From Campylobacter insulaenigrae NCTC 12927 (GTDB lineage Bacteria > Campylobacterota > Campylobacteria > Campylobacterales > Campylobacteraceae): 64,000 bases of DNA. Below, piece by piece: positions 1 to 8,890 of this stretch; within the stretch, counting starts at the first letter, position 1; the number at the start of each line of letters is the position of its first letter. A program made the translations under genes and the position numbers. The notes beneath the pieces are model-generated. The model had not been told where the DNA came from and did no database searches. It saw nothing but the letters and a program-made list of their open reading frames with translations. The stretch covers positions 1,401,082-1,465,081 of the forward strand of contig NZ_CP007770.1 of NCBI RefSeq assembly GCF_000816185.1, written 5' to 3'.

Positions 1-288
1 TTTGTTAAATTTTTTTTCTTGAAAGCCCTCTTTGTAAAAAGTTGCATTGTTTTGTTTTAAGAACTCTTCACATATTTTTATAGTGAGTTCATTACGACCC
101 CACATAAGTTTTTTCCCTAAAACTCTAAAAAATAAAACTCCTGCTAAAACTCCACCAAACAAAGCAATAATAATATCTTGAGTAAATTGAAATATCAGAA
201 AAAATATAATTAAGGCTTCTACAAAAGATAAAATTTGTAAAGCCTTGAGTCTTTTATTTAAACCTAGGCGTATAGCCTCAAAATCCAT
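1..288 (-). CDS. Membrane protein, C-terminus cut by window edge
   Basis: This reading frame runs off the left edge, so only the first 96 codons are visible. Its ATG (288-286) shares one base with the typA stop codon (TAATG), so it is probably translated by coupling to typA. The visible protein has a basic start ([15 protein letters not shown]), then two closely spaced hydrophobic segments at about residues 18-36 and 39-55, then a charged, probably cytoplasmic, stretch. From memory the gene after typA in C. jejuni (Cj0038c) is a membrane protein of similar type. I cannot assign a function. Confidence 0.7.
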   Translation of the reverse strand, partial: MDFEAIRLGLNKRLKALQILSFVEALIIFFLIFQFTQDIIIALFGGVLAGVLFFRVLGKKLMWGRNELTIKICEEFLKQNNATFYKEGFQEKKFNK

Positions 289-2108
289 TAAGATTTAGCC
301 TTTTCCATTCGTTTTCTTTGAGTTGGATCAAGATATCTTTTTCTTACTCTAATATTTTGTGGTGTAACCTCAACAAGTTCATCTTCTTCTATCCATTCCA
401 ATGCTCTTTCAAGACTTAATTTTCTAGGTGGCACTAATTTAATAGCATCATCACTTCCACTTGCTCTAACATTGGTTAAATTCTTACCTTTAATTGGATT
501 TACGTCTAAATCATTTGGACGAGAATGTTCGCCTATAATCATTCCTGTATAAACTTTAGTTTGAGGTTCTATAAACAACACGCCTCTATCTTGTAAGTTA
601 AATAAAGAATATCCTAAAGCCACACCATTTTCCATAGAAATCAATGCCCCGTTGTTCCTTTTTTCAACTGCACCACTAAATGGACGAAACTCTAAAAAAC
701 TATGATTCATTACACCTTCACCTTTAGTATCTGTCAAAAATTGACTTCTAAAGCCAATAAGCCCGCGTGCTGGAATTTCAAATTCAAGTCTAGTTTGCCC
801 ATCACCTGTTGGGGTCATAGTTTTCATTTCAGCTTTTCTTTTTCCTAGTTTTTCTATTACAACTCCTGTAAAATCATCTGGAACATCAATTACCAAATGT
901 TCAAATGGTTCAGTTTTAACTCCATCTTCTACCTTGACAATAACTTCAGGTCTTCCCATACAAAATTCAAAACCTTCCCTACGCATATTTTCAGCTAAAA
1001 TAGTAATTTGAAGCTCACCTCTTCCACTTACTTTGAATTTTCCTTCACCACTATTTTCATATTTCATAGCAATATTTGTTTTCATTTCAGCTTCTAAACG
1101 CTCAGCAATTTTATTTGATGTTACATGTTTGCCTTCAGTACCTGCTAATGGACCATCATTAACAGAAAATACTATACTTAAAGTTGGTTCTTCTATATGA
1201 AGAGGATCAAGTGGCATAGGATTATTAGGATCAACCACACTATCACCCACATCTAAGGCTTCAAAACCAGCAATAGCTACTATATCTCCAGTTCCAGCCT
1301 CTTCAATGTCAGTCCTCTCTAATCCCATAAAACCAATTAATTTAGAAATTCTACCATTTACTTTTGTACCATCAGCCTTGGCTAGCATCACATTTTGATT
1401 TTTTTTCACTTTGCCATTAAAAATTCTAGCTATACCTATTTTGCCCACAAAATTATCATATCCTAAAGTAAAAACTTGAAGTTGCAAAGGATTCTCATCG
1501 CTACCACTTGGTGCTGGAACACGCTCAAGAATAGTCTTAAATAACGGTTCCATATTATCATTACTATCATCTAAATTAAGTTTTGCATAACCATTTTTTG
1601 CAGCAGCATAAACCACAGCAAAATCAAGCTGTTCATCATTTGCTTCTAATGCAACAAAAAGATCAAAAATTTCATTAATTACGCGCTCAGAATCTGCTGC
1701 TGGTTTATCAATTTTATTAATTACAACTATAGGTTTAAGTCCTAAAGACAAAGCTTTCTTTACCACAAATTTTGTTTGGGGCATAACTCCTTCTTGTGCA
1801 TCAACTAAAAGCAACACCCCATCTACCATTTTCAAAACACGCTCAACCTCACCTCCAAAATCAGCGTGTCCTGGAGTGTCAATAATGTTAATTTTAGTAC
1901 CTTTATAATCAATAGCAGTATTTTTTGAAAGTATAGTAATGCCTCTTTCTTTTTCTATGTCATTACTATCCATCACTCTCTCTGCTATTTGTTCACGCTC
2001 GCTAAAAGTACCTGATTGTTTTAATAATTCATCTACCATAGTTGTTTTACCATGATCAACGTGAGCTATAACAGCTATATTCCTAATATTATCCAAGTTT
2101 ATCTCCAA
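288..2108 (-). CDS. typA: Ribosome-associated GTPase TypA/BipA
   Basis: This is a translational GTPase of the TypA/BipA family, which binds the ribosome and helps 50S assembly and stress adaptation. The 606-residue length is normal for the family. The GTPase motifs are clear: P-loop AHVDHGKTT (15-23), DTPGHADF (77-84) and NKID (131-134). They are followed by EF-G-like domain 2 and III/V regions and the BipA-specific C-terminal part (for example [20 protein letters not shown]). It is divergent from the fliK-flgE block. The upstream 114 bases hold promoters for both directions. Confidence 0.97.
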   Translation of the reverse strand: MEINLDNIRNIAVIAHVDHGKTTMVDELLKQSGTFSEREQIAERVMDSNDIEKERGITILSKNTAIDYKGTKINIIDTPGHADFGGEVERVLKMVDGVLLLVDAQEGVMPQTKFVVKKALSLGLKPIVVINKIDKPAADSERVINEIFDLFVALEANDEQLDFAVVYAAAKNGYAKLNLDDSNDNMEPLFKTILERVPAPSGSDENPLQLQVFTLGYDNFVGKIGIARIFNGKVKKNQNVMLAKADGTKVNGRISKLIGFMGLERTDIEEAGTGDIVAIAGFEALDVGDSVVDPNNPMPLDPLHIEEPTLSIVFSVNDGPLAGTEGKHVTSNKIAERLEAEMKTNIAMKYENSGEGKFKVSGRGELQITILAENMRREGFEFCMGRPEVIVKVEDGVKTEPFEHLVIDVPDDFTGVVIEKLGKRKAEMKTMTPTGDGQTRLEFEIPARGLIGFRSQFLTDTKGEGVMNHSFLEFRPFSGAVEKRNNGALISMENGVALGYSLFNLQDRGVLFIEPQTKVYTGMIIGEHSRPNDLDVNPIKGKNLTNVRASGSDDAIKLVPPRKLSLERALEWIEEDELVEVTPQNIRVRKRYLDPTQRKRMEKAKS

Positions 2109-2168
2109 AGCTTAATTTTTAAAGTCTAACATTATATATAAAAAATACTTAAAAATTAAAATCCAAAA

Positions 2169-2187
2169 TTTGGAACATTTATTGCTT
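2169..2187 (+). promoter_or_regulatory. Sigma-54 promoter of the fliK/hook genes
   Basis: The sequence TTGGAACATTTATTGCTT (2170-2187) has GG at 2172-2173 and GC at 2184-2185, exactly ten bases apart, and matches the Campylobacter RpoN -24/-12 consensus (TTGGAAC N5 TTGCTT) closely. It lies 36 bases before the first gene of the flagellar block. RpoN with FlgR drives rod and hook genes in this genus, so the placement fits. Confidence 0.85.
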
Positions 2188-2222
2188 TTATTTTCGAAGT
2201 TATTATTTTTAAGGAGAAAAAT

Positions 2223-2555
2223 ATGTCAAACTTAGACACACAAATTTTAGATGCTAATTTACAAAAACAAGGAATTTCAGTTTTAAATAGCGAATATTTT
2301 ATGGAGCTTTTAAATTATTTAGAAGTTAGTAAATCAAAAAAAGAATTAAATTATGCAAAGTTATCAGGAGAAATCAGCGAAATTTTAGATGATGTGCATA
2401 ATGAAAATGCCATTTTAAATGCTAAAAATATAGAAGAATTATTAGTTATTTTTAAAAATTTTAACATTTCACATGAAAATTTAAAAATTGATTGCGCTTT
2501 AAAACTTCAAAATTTATTTCCAAATTTAGCAAAAAGTAATTTTATTGTAGGTTAA
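2223..2555 (+). CDS. Small FliK-N-terminal-like protein, first gene of the hook operon
   Basis: This 110-residue soluble protein has no signal peptide. Its start is set by a strong ribosome site (AAGGAG, 2210-2215) behind a sigma-54 promoter. Residues 26-107 align with residues 87-169 of the next gene, FliK: both have a FM(x)2L..LE start, an N-I-(x)-E-L-L-(x)-I core near the middle and a shared FPNL-x-K-x-x-F end. It is therefore a tandem paralogue of the FliK N-terminal domain. From memory a gene of unknown function (Cj0040) sits here in C. jejuni. A role in hook-length control or export is inference from context. Confidence 0.85.
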   Translation: MSNLDTQILDANLQKQGISVLNSEYFMELLNYLEVSKSKKELNYAKLSGEISEILDDVHNENAILNAKNIEELLVIFKNFNISHENLKIDCALKLQNLFPNLAKSNFIVG

Positions 2556-2558
2556 TTT

Positions 2559-4205
2559 ATGTCAAATATACACACTGGAGAGGCTTTAAATATATTAAGT
2601 CTCTCACCAAAAAACAAAAATACATCCAAAGATACAGAGTCAAACGATAAAGAAGGATTCTTAGAATCTTTAATTCAAGCAATTGATGGAAAAGATTTAA
2701 ATAATTATAAAACTTCAAATAGTAAAAAATCTCATATAAATAAAAACAGCACTTCTTCAAGCGAAAATAAAATGCTTGATGAAAAAGGTGCTACAAAATT
2801 ATTTGAAAATGCAAATTTTATGCAAATTTTATCTTTACTAGAAATGTTACAAAGTAATAGTAAAGATATTAAACTTAATAAATTAATCAAAAACAATACA
2901 GCAATTTTAAATGTTGAAAAAAATATTCATAAACTAAAAAATATTAAAAATATAAATGAACTTTTAAATATAGCAAAAGATCTTGGTTTGAATGTAAAAA
3001 ATATTAAATTTGAACAAATACAAGATTTAAAAAAATATTTTCCAAATTTAGATAAAAAAAGTTTTTTTGATATAAAAAACACAAGTAAAACTAGTGTTTT
3101 TCAAGATTTAATTAATCAAAAAATTTCAAATTTGTTAAAAGAAGAATCTAAACAGAAAAAACCTGCTGTCAAAAACAAAGATAACGATTCTGCTTCTTTA
3201 TTAGCTTCTGCATTAAAGAATATTGATTTATCTAAAAAAACTACAAAAGTAGATAACAATGAAAATGATAAAAAAATAACTTCAAAAGAACATATTGATA
3301 ATAAAATATTGATTAACGAAAAAGATAAGTTAATTGACACAAATAATATTTTAAAATCAAATAAAGATTTAAACGATGGTAAAAAATTAAATGATATAGA
3401 AGTAATCAATATGACTCATAATTCTAGCATCAAAAAAGAATTAGAACAATCCAAAGAAAAATCAAATTCTATAACAATTAATAATTTAGAAAATTTCGAA
3501 AAAAAAGTTGGTTTTGTATTAGAAAATTCAAAATCAGAAAATTTAAAAAATGCTAAAAAAGAAAGTATTGGTTTAAAAAATCAAAATATCCAAGAAAATA
3601 AAACAAATTTTGAAAATCCACTAAATATACAAAACACAACCATAAAAAATCAAAAAAATGAACAAAACACTAATATTGTATCAGATATTTTCACGAGTAC
3701 AAAAGAAGTTGCAAAAGAAACTAACGAAACTCCACAAGATAATTTAAATTCTTTTGTTAGAGAAATGAATAGAGCCTCTAATCATTTCGTCAAAAATCAA
3801 GGAGTACATATAAAAGAAACTTTTAATGATTTTGCCCAAGAATTTAAAGAAAAAGTTGAAAGTTATAAAGCTCCTGTAACTAGATTTAATATCACATTAA
3901 ATCCAAATAATCTAGGTGAAGTGGAAGTTACTTTAATACAAAGAGGATCAAATCTTAACATTAGTTTTAATTCAAATCAAAATACGCTTAATCTTTTTAT
4001 ACAACACCAAGCTGAATTTAAAAATTCACTAGTAAATATGGGATTTACAAATTTAGAAATGAACTTTAGTGATCAAGGAAAAAAGGACCAAAATAATCAA
4101 CAAAAACATAAAAAAAATGATGACAGAGAAAAAAATAAGGTGAATTTCGAAAATGAAATTCAGGAAAAACCTAGTTTAAAAATGGTTTTAGCAAAATATT
4201 TCTAA
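2559..4205 (+). CDS. fliK: Flagellar hook-length control protein FliK
   Basis: FliK is exported by the flagellar type III system, measures hook length and triggers the substrate switch through FlhB. The 548-residue protein has an N-terminal helical domain (about 80-170), a long low-complexity Lys/Asn/Ser/Glu linker, and the conserved C-terminal Flg_hook domain (about 430-515), recognisable by APVTRFNITLNPNNLGEVEV followed by an F/L-rich stretch. It starts three bases after the upstream stop with no clear ribosome site of its own, so coupling is likely. The N-terminal domain is shared with the preceding small gene. Confidence 0.93.
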   Translation: MSNIHTGEALNILSLSPKNKNTSKDTESNDKEGFLESLIQAIDGKDLNNYKTSNSKKSHINKNSTSSSENKMLDEKGATKLFENANFMQILSLLEMLQSNSKDIKLNKLIKNNTAILNVEKNIHKLKNIKNINELLNIAKDLGLNVKNIKFEQIQDLKKYFPNLDKKSFFDIKNTSKTSVFQDLINQKISNLLKEESKQKKPAVKNKDNDSASLLASALKNIDLSKKTTKVDNNENDKKITSKEHIDNKILINEKDKLIDTNNILKSNKDLNDGKKLNDIEVINMTHNSSIKKELEQSKEKSNSITINNLENFEKKVGFVLENSKSENLKNAKKESIGLKNQNIQENKTNFENPLNIQNTTIKNQKNEQNTNIVSDIFTSTKEVAKETNETPQDNLNSFVREMNRASNHFVKNQGVHIKETFNDFAQEFKEKVESYKAPVTRFNITLNPNNLGEVEVTLIQRGSNLNISFNSNQNTLNLFIQHQAEFKNSLVNMGFTNLEMNFSDQGKKDQNNQQKHKKNDDREKNKVNFENEIQEKPSLKMVLAKYF

Positions 4206-4224
4206 ATGGAATATTTTTTGCTTT
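4206..4224 (+). promoter_or_regulatory. Second sigma-54 promoter, upstream of flgD
   Basis: The sequence TGGAATATTTTTTGCTTT (4207-4224) has GG at 4208-4209 and GC at 4220-4221 with exactly ten bases between, plus the TTGCTTT extension of the -12 element. It lies in the 50-base gap between fliK and flgD. This would let flgD-flgE be transcribed independently of fliK by RpoN. Confidence 0.75.
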
Positions 4225-4255
4225 AATATAATAAATTTACAAAAAAAGGATTTTT

Positions 4256-5353
4256 ATGCAAAATATAAACACACAAAACACTCAAAGTCCTTTCGTTTTC
4301 AGCTCAAGAGATCTTAAAAATACAAGAGACATCCCTCAAGAAAATAAAGAAAGTGATAAAAATGTAGAAATTTCTCCTAGAGCAAACACTAGAGATTTTA
4401 ATAACACAGAAAATACTCCTCAAGTAGATAATGGAATTAATAAAAACGATGGTATTATCAGCAATCCAAAAGCAGAGCTTGATAAAGATGCTTTTTTAAA
4501 ATTACTTTTAATTGAACTTCAACATCAAGATCCTACAGACCCTATGGACACAGAAAAAATGCTTACTCAAACAGCACAGCTTTCTGCACTTGAAATGCAA
4601 GATAACACCAATAAGACCATGACTCAACTTGTAAATGCTATGACAAAATTACAAAATTCCATAGCAGCTAGTACAGGTATGAGTGCTTTAGCAGCAGTTG
4701 GAAAACTTGCAACGGTTAAAGATAATTATCTAATGGTAGCAGATGATGATATACAATTTCAAATTAATATGTATTTACCTGAAGAACCTCAAAAAGGAAA
4801 ACAAACCAACATAGAATCAAAAGATTTTGAACTTAAGAAAAATGGTGAAGATAAATTAGATATAAGTGGTAAAGTTGATAAAGAAATAGCAAAACCTGGA
4901 GATACTATTCATATAAAATTAAAAGATGATAAAGATCAAGAAGAAACCCTTCAAGCTGTAGTAGGAGAAGATCAAACATTTAAAATACTAGGATACAAAC
5001 CAACCGTAGATATTAAAACAGCTAAAATAAATTCAGCCTATAAATCAGATAGTGCTCCTGTAACATTCACAGTCTATAATGAAGCTGGAGATCCTGTGAG
5101 AACTATAAATGTTAAAGATATGAGTGCAGGTATGAAACAAATTATTTGGGATAGAACCAATGATAGCGGAACACCTGTTCCTTCTGGAAAATACTATGTC
5201 AAAGCAAGCTATACAGGAGAATCTGGAAAAGTTGTTAATTCAACTTATGGAGCTTATCCTATAACAGGTGTTAAATTTGAAAAAGGTGAAGCCTTAGTTG
5301 GAATGGGCGGAAGCTGGGTTAAATGGGAAGACCTTAAAGAAATTACAGGATAA
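4256..5353 (+). CDS. flgD: Flagellar hook-capping protein FlgD
   Basis: FlgD is the scaffold that caps the growing hook and is needed for FlgE polymerisation. The conserved FlgD core is at about residues 76-115 (DKDAFLKLLLIELQHQDPTD, then QTAQLSALEM). The C-terminal Ig/Tudor-like FlgD domain is at about 265-320 (FTVYNEAGDPVRTINV, SGKYYVKASY). At 365 residues it is much longer than enterobacterial FlgD (about 230), with an Asn/Asp-rich N-terminal extension and a charged middle insert, as is usual for Campylobacter. It has its own RpoN-type promoter and a ribosome site (AAAAAGGA). Confidence 0.95.
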   Translation: MQNINTQNTQSPFVFSSRDLKNTRDIPQENKESDKNVEISPRANTRDFNNTENTPQVDNGINKNDGIISNPKAELDKDAFLKLLLIELQHQDPTDPMDTEKMLTQTAQLSALEMQDNTNKTMTQLVNAMTKLQNSIAASTGMSALAAVGKLATVKDNYLMVADDDIQFQINMYLPEEPQKGKQTNIESKDFELKKNGEDKLDISGKVDKEIAKPGDTIHIKLKDDKDQEETLQAVVGEDQTFKILGYKPTVDIKTAKINSAYKSDSAPVTFTVYNEAGDPVRTINVKDMSAGMKQIIWDRTNDSGTPVPSGKYYVKASYTGESGKVVNSTYGAYPITGVKFEKGEALVGMGGSWVKWEDLKEITG

Positions 5354-5356
5354 AAT

Positions 5357-6982
5357 ATGTTTACAGCACTTTATAATGGAGTAAATGGGGTAAAATCTCA
5401 AAGCTATAGCATTGATAATACAGCTCATAATATTTCTAACGTAAATACAGTCGGATTTAAATACTCTGAAGTTGGATTTAAAGATGTGTTTTATAGCACA
5501 ATGACGACACAATCTTATAATAAAGGTCAAGCAGGTTATGGAACTTCAGTTGGTTCTATAAATGATACATTTGAACAAGGACCTTTGATGTCAACTGATA
5601 ATGAATTTGATGTAGCTATTGCTGGAAAAGGGTTTTTTGGAGTATCTAATGGCAATGGTGTATATTACACCAGAAATGGAGCTTTTAAACCTGATGCCAA
5701 TGGAAATTTAGTAGACTCAAATGGAAATTATGTTCTTGGAACGATGAATCCATCATTGCAAGAAATACCATTAAGCGAAAGAGTTTCAAATATGTTTGGA
5801 CAACAACTTGGTCAAAAGGTAACAACAGCTCTTACAGGAAAACCAGGAGTAAATTTTCAAATGGGTGGAGTTGGAGCACAAGGTCCTATTTCTGTTCCTA
5901 AAAATCTTTATTTACCCCCACAAGCAACTCAAAATATCACTTGGAGTGGTAATTTAGACACAAGTACTAAAACAGAAGCTGTTAATATTGATCTTGATGT
6001 GCAAAAATTTACTTTTGCTAAAAATGCCGATGGGACTTTTAATATATCAGGAAGTGTTAAAGACGAACAAATATTTGGTTTAAAACCTGGAACTATGATT
6101 TATTTTAATATTACAGATGAAAAAGGTATTACTCAAACACTTCAAGCTACATTAAATGATGATCTATCTTTTAATCTTGAAAACCAAAAATTAGAAAAAA
6201 TTGATCCACAAAGTGCTAAATTAGAATCATCTCATTTAAGTATGGAAAAAGAGCTTGCTGATAGTTCAGAATTATCTGCAAAACTCATCAACCCTGATGG
6301 TTCTATTAATTGGGTAAAAGTTAAACTTGACAGAGTTTTACCTCAAAATGGCACAAACTTAGAATACAAAGCCGTTGCACAAGTATATGATAATAACAAT
6401 AACAAAATCGGAGGTACAACCGAAGGGTTAATCACTTTTAATGAATCAGGTGCATTGGTAGCAAACACCTTAACTTCAGTTGACAATAATGGAACTAAAG
6501 TTAATATTAATCTTGGATCTTTTTATGATCCAAAAATTCCAAATTCAGGATATGATGGATTACATGCTTTAAGCAATAAACAATCTTCTGTACATACGAA
6601 AACAGATGGACTTGGAGAAGGTTTTTTAAACAATTATGCTATCAACACAGATGGAACCATAGTAGCTACATTTACCAATGGTGATCAAATTCCTATGGCT
6701 AAACTTGCCTTGTTTAATTTTATCAACGAACAAGGTTTAGAAAAACTTGGTGAAAATTTATACGGACAAACTAGCAATAGTGGAGAACCAACATTTTTGC
6801 TAAGCAATAACGGAACATTTAGTACAGCAAATTTTAAAGGTTCTTATTTAGAACAATCCAATGTGGATTTGGCGATAGAATTTACTAATTTAATAACTCT
6901 ACAAAAAGCATATGATTCAAGTAGTAAAAGCATTAGTACAGCTGATCAAATGATTCAAAAAGCTATCAATATGAAACGTTAA
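5357..6982 (+). CDS. flgE: Flagellar hook protein FlgE
   Basis: This is a hook-family axial protein. The N-terminal rod/hook signature is present (MFTALYNGVNGVKSQSYSID, then NTAHNISNVNTVGFK). The matching C-terminal helix is at about 505-541 (LEQSNVDLAIEFTNLITLQK, then AYDSSSKSISTADQMIQKAI). The middle holds the FlgE D1/D2 beta domains. At 541 residues it corresponds to C. jejuni Cj0043; that species also has a longer hook subunit elsewhere, so this may not be the only flgE-type gene. It starts three bases after flgD and is the last gene of the block. Confidence 0.93.
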   Translation: MFTALYNGVNGVKSQSYSIDNTAHNISNVNTVGFKYSEVGFKDVFYSTMTTQSYNKGQAGYGTSVGSINDTFEQGPLMSTDNEFDVAIAGKGFFGVSNGNGVYYTRNGAFKPDANGNLVDSNGNYVLGTMNPSLQEIPLSERVSNMFGQQLGQKVTTALTGKPGVNFQMGGVGAQGPISVPKNLYLPPQATQNITWSGNLDTSTKTEAVNIDLDVQKFTFAKNADGTFNISGSVKDEQIFGLKPGTMIYFNITDEKGITQTLQATLNDDLSFNLENQKLEKIDPQSAKLESSHLSMEKELADSSELSAKLINPDGSINWVKVKLDRVLPQNGTNLEYKAVAQVYDNNNNKIGGTTEGLITFNESGALVANTLTSVDNNGTKVNINLGSFYDPKIPNSGYDGLHALSNKQSSVHTKTDGLGEGFLNNYAINTDGTIVATFTNGDQIPMAKLALFNFINEQGLEKLGENLYGQTSNSGEPTFLLSNNGTFSTANFKGSYLEQSNVDLAIEFTNLITLQKAYDSSSKSISTADQMIQKAINMKR

Positions 6983-7004
6983 TTTAATGTTTCATATATT
7001 TTTT
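6971..7004. terminator. Terminator between convergent flgE and the next gene
   Basis: An inverted repeat ATGAAAC (6971-6977) / GTTTCAT (6989-6995) overlaps the last codons of flgE and is followed on the plus strand by a T-rich run ending at 7004. It probably ends flgE transcription, and may also act on the minus-strand gene that ends at 6992. Confidence 0.6.
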
Positions 7005-7423
7005 GATGCAATATAATGTATTTCTTGCTCAAAAAATTCTATCACTCTTTGTTGCACTAAAGATTCTTCCTCGTTTTTATCTAAAAATTTTCTCAATCTA
7101 TTAAAATTTATCTTTTGAGCATAACGTGGATGAGTTTTTAAAAGAAAGGAAATATTTTTCAGCAAAGAATCTAAACTCAACTCATTTTTTAATACTAAAT
7201 CAGTATATTCTTTAGTTGTTTGCACTAGTACAGCTTGTCTACTTTTATCATCAGGATAAATTTCTTTTGATATTTCATTTAAAATATCCCACAACTCTGG
7301 TTTTATATTTTTATTTGCAACTATAATTGCAGCAAAAGATTTTGCTCTAAATTCTAAAGACAAATGACTTGGAACAAAAATTTCTCTAAATCTAGATAAA
7401 AAATTTGCAAATAAATTCACCAT
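6992..7423 (-). CDS. Conserved hypothetical protein (143 aa)
   Basis: This is a soluble, helix-rich protein without signal peptide or recognised catalytic motif. I prefer the ATG at 7423 (MVNLFANFLSRFREIFVPSH) because GAGG stands six bases upstream; a TTG at 7435 would add four residues. The sequence is dominated by amphipathic helices with many Leu, Ile and Lys, and might be a TerB-like or scaffold fold, but that is only an impression. From memory the hypothetical gene Cj0044c occupies the position next to flgE in C. jejuni. It converges on flgE. Confidence 0.75.
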   Translation of the reverse strand: MVNLFANFLSRFREIFVPSHLSLEFRAKSFAAIIVANKNIKPELWDILNEISKEIYPDDKSRQAVLVQTTKEYTDLVLKNELSLDSLLKNISFLLKTHPRYAQKINFNRLRKFLDKNEEESLVQQRVIEFFEQEIHYIASKNI

Positions 7424-7470
7424 TTTACACCTCAATATTTTTTAAGATATTTTAAGATATCATTTTAGTC

Positions 7471-7576
7471 GCCTTCTTTTAGACCTGTGCAATATTAATT
7501 TTAAGCACCGCTTCAGGGTGGGAACACAGCAGAGCACTTGATATTAGTGTGTGCCGCAGTCATCTGGAAGAAGGTT
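7471..7576 (+). ncRNA. ffs: SRP RNA (4.5S, small bacterial type)
   Basis: This is the RNA of the signal recognition particle, which binds Ffh. The diagnostic apical hairpin is present: CAGG-GTG-GGAA-CAC-AGCAG at 7514-7532, with a GGAA tetraloop (7521-7524), a GTG/CAC stem and the asymmetric AGCAG side that Ffh contacts. The outer ends pair (CCTTCTT at 7472-7478 with AAGAAGG at 7568-7574), giving a hairpin of about 105 nucleotides. A T run (7575-7580) follows directly and should terminate the transcript. The exact 5' end is estimated. Confidence 0.92.
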
Positions 7577-7578
7577 TT

Positions 7579-8805
7579 TTAGATTTTAAAATACTCTTTG
7601 ATATCTTCACATATTCTAAAAAAATTTACTCCATTGATAGTTGGATTTGTTTTAAAATACTCATACATTCCAGTAAAACCGCTTTCTAATTCTTTTGATT
7701 TAACTCCATAACTAATAGATAAAGCTGCCTCTATAAAAGCTGCAAGTTTATCACAATATTTTAACGCCTTTCCATCAATAGCTTTAAAACGATCCTCATT
7801 AACTGCATCTAAACTACCACTATAAACACTAGGTTTGTTATTAAAAATTCTATTTTCAAATTCATTTTTTATAAAAATATTTTCATCTTCTGATTTTTCT
7901 CTAATACCTAATATATAACTAAATTCATCTCTAAAAGACAGAGGAATAAAAGGTAAAATTTTTTCATTAATTAACTTCATTTCATATTCATTGATAACTT
8001 CATTTAAACCATCTATACCATATTTAACAGGACTTATAATATCTCGCGTTAGACTCTCTGGCAAATCATGAAATAAAGCACAATAAAAATTATTTTCTAA
8101 TCTACTATTGCAAGCTTTTACCTCTAAAGAATAAAAATAACTTAAAATAGCCACCACTAACATATGTCCTAAAACTGCAGTTTCAGGAATTCTTGGAGTT
8201 TGTGCCCAACGCTTTTGAAAACGCAATCGTCCACTTAAGTCAATAATTTTAGCAATTTTTTGATTTAATGCTATTTTTCTTGCTCCAATTAGTTCATAAT
8301 AATCTTCTAATTCTTCTTCCACTTTAGTCTTAATCTCATCAATATCGTGTAAAAAAGAACTTGTTTGATAAACTATATTAAATTCCCATCTTGTAGCAAA
8401 ATATGAAGCAGCTTTTAAAATAAGTCTCTCTTTGGTATAGTCTTCCCCTTGCAAGAAATTTTCGTATCTTTTTAAAAATTCACCATTTTCAATATTTTGT
8501 ATCATAGGAGCGATTTTAGTCAAAACCCAAGCATTTATCTGTGTATTTTTCTGACGTAAAATTTCATGATAAACATCAGGACGGATATCAGTCACAACAA
8601 CACGACTTAAGAATTCAAAAATACCTGCTTCGATTACAAAACGCACATTGACATCATTTTCCATTTTCGCCATGAAATATGCGATAATAAATTTATGTGC
8701 TTGCTTATCAAGCTCCACCAAATTTATCATTTTAGGATAATCATTCCATCTTGATATAGAAGCAGCTTTGAAAATATGTTCTATCAACTCAACGCTAATC
8801 ATCAT
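7579..8805 (-). CDS. HD-domain phosphohydrolase (YfbR-like)
   Basis: This 408-residue soluble protein carries an HD metal-dependent phosphohydrolase domain in its middle: an upstream His in ETAVLGHMLVVA, then FYCALFHDLPESLTRDIISP, where HD and the following E/D residues would bind metal. The arrangement resembles YfbR-type nucleotidases. The N-terminal half (about 1-190) is helical and not recognised, so the protein is about twice the size of YfbR. Two adjacent ATGs (8805 and 8802) are both possible starts behind AAGG. The gene ends at the SRP RNA terminator. The substrate is unknown. Confidence 0.8.
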   Translation of the reverse strand: MMISVELIEHIFKAASISRWNDYPKMINLVELDKQAHKFIIAYFMAKMENDVNVRFVIEAGIFEFLSRVVVTDIRPDVYHEILRQKNTQINAWVLTKIAPMIQNIENGEFLKRYENFLQGEDYTKERLILKAASYFATRWEFNIVYQTSSFLHDIDEIKTKVEEELEDYYELIGARKIALNQKIAKIIDLSGRLRFQKRWAQTPRIPETAVLGHMLVVAILSYFYSLEVKACNSRLENNFYCALFHDLPESLTRDIISPVKYGIDGLNEVINEYEMKLINEKILPFIPLSFRDEFSYILGIREKSEDENIFIKNEFENRIFNNKPSVYSGSLDAVNEDRFKAIDGKALKYCDKLAAFIEAALSISYGVKSKELESGFTGMYEYFKTNPTINGVNFFRICEDIKEYFKI

Positions 8806-8890
8806 TTGCCTTTTTAATTGTGATTTTACTTTATTTTAAAAGCTTTAGCAAATTTATTTTTGTATCTTTATTATAAAAATTTACTAATTT

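Noticed and set aside
3116..3409. Minus-strand open frame inside fliK
   Set aside because: It is antisense to the low-complexity Lys/Asn linker of FliK, has no ribosome site and encodes an F/L/S-rich shadow.
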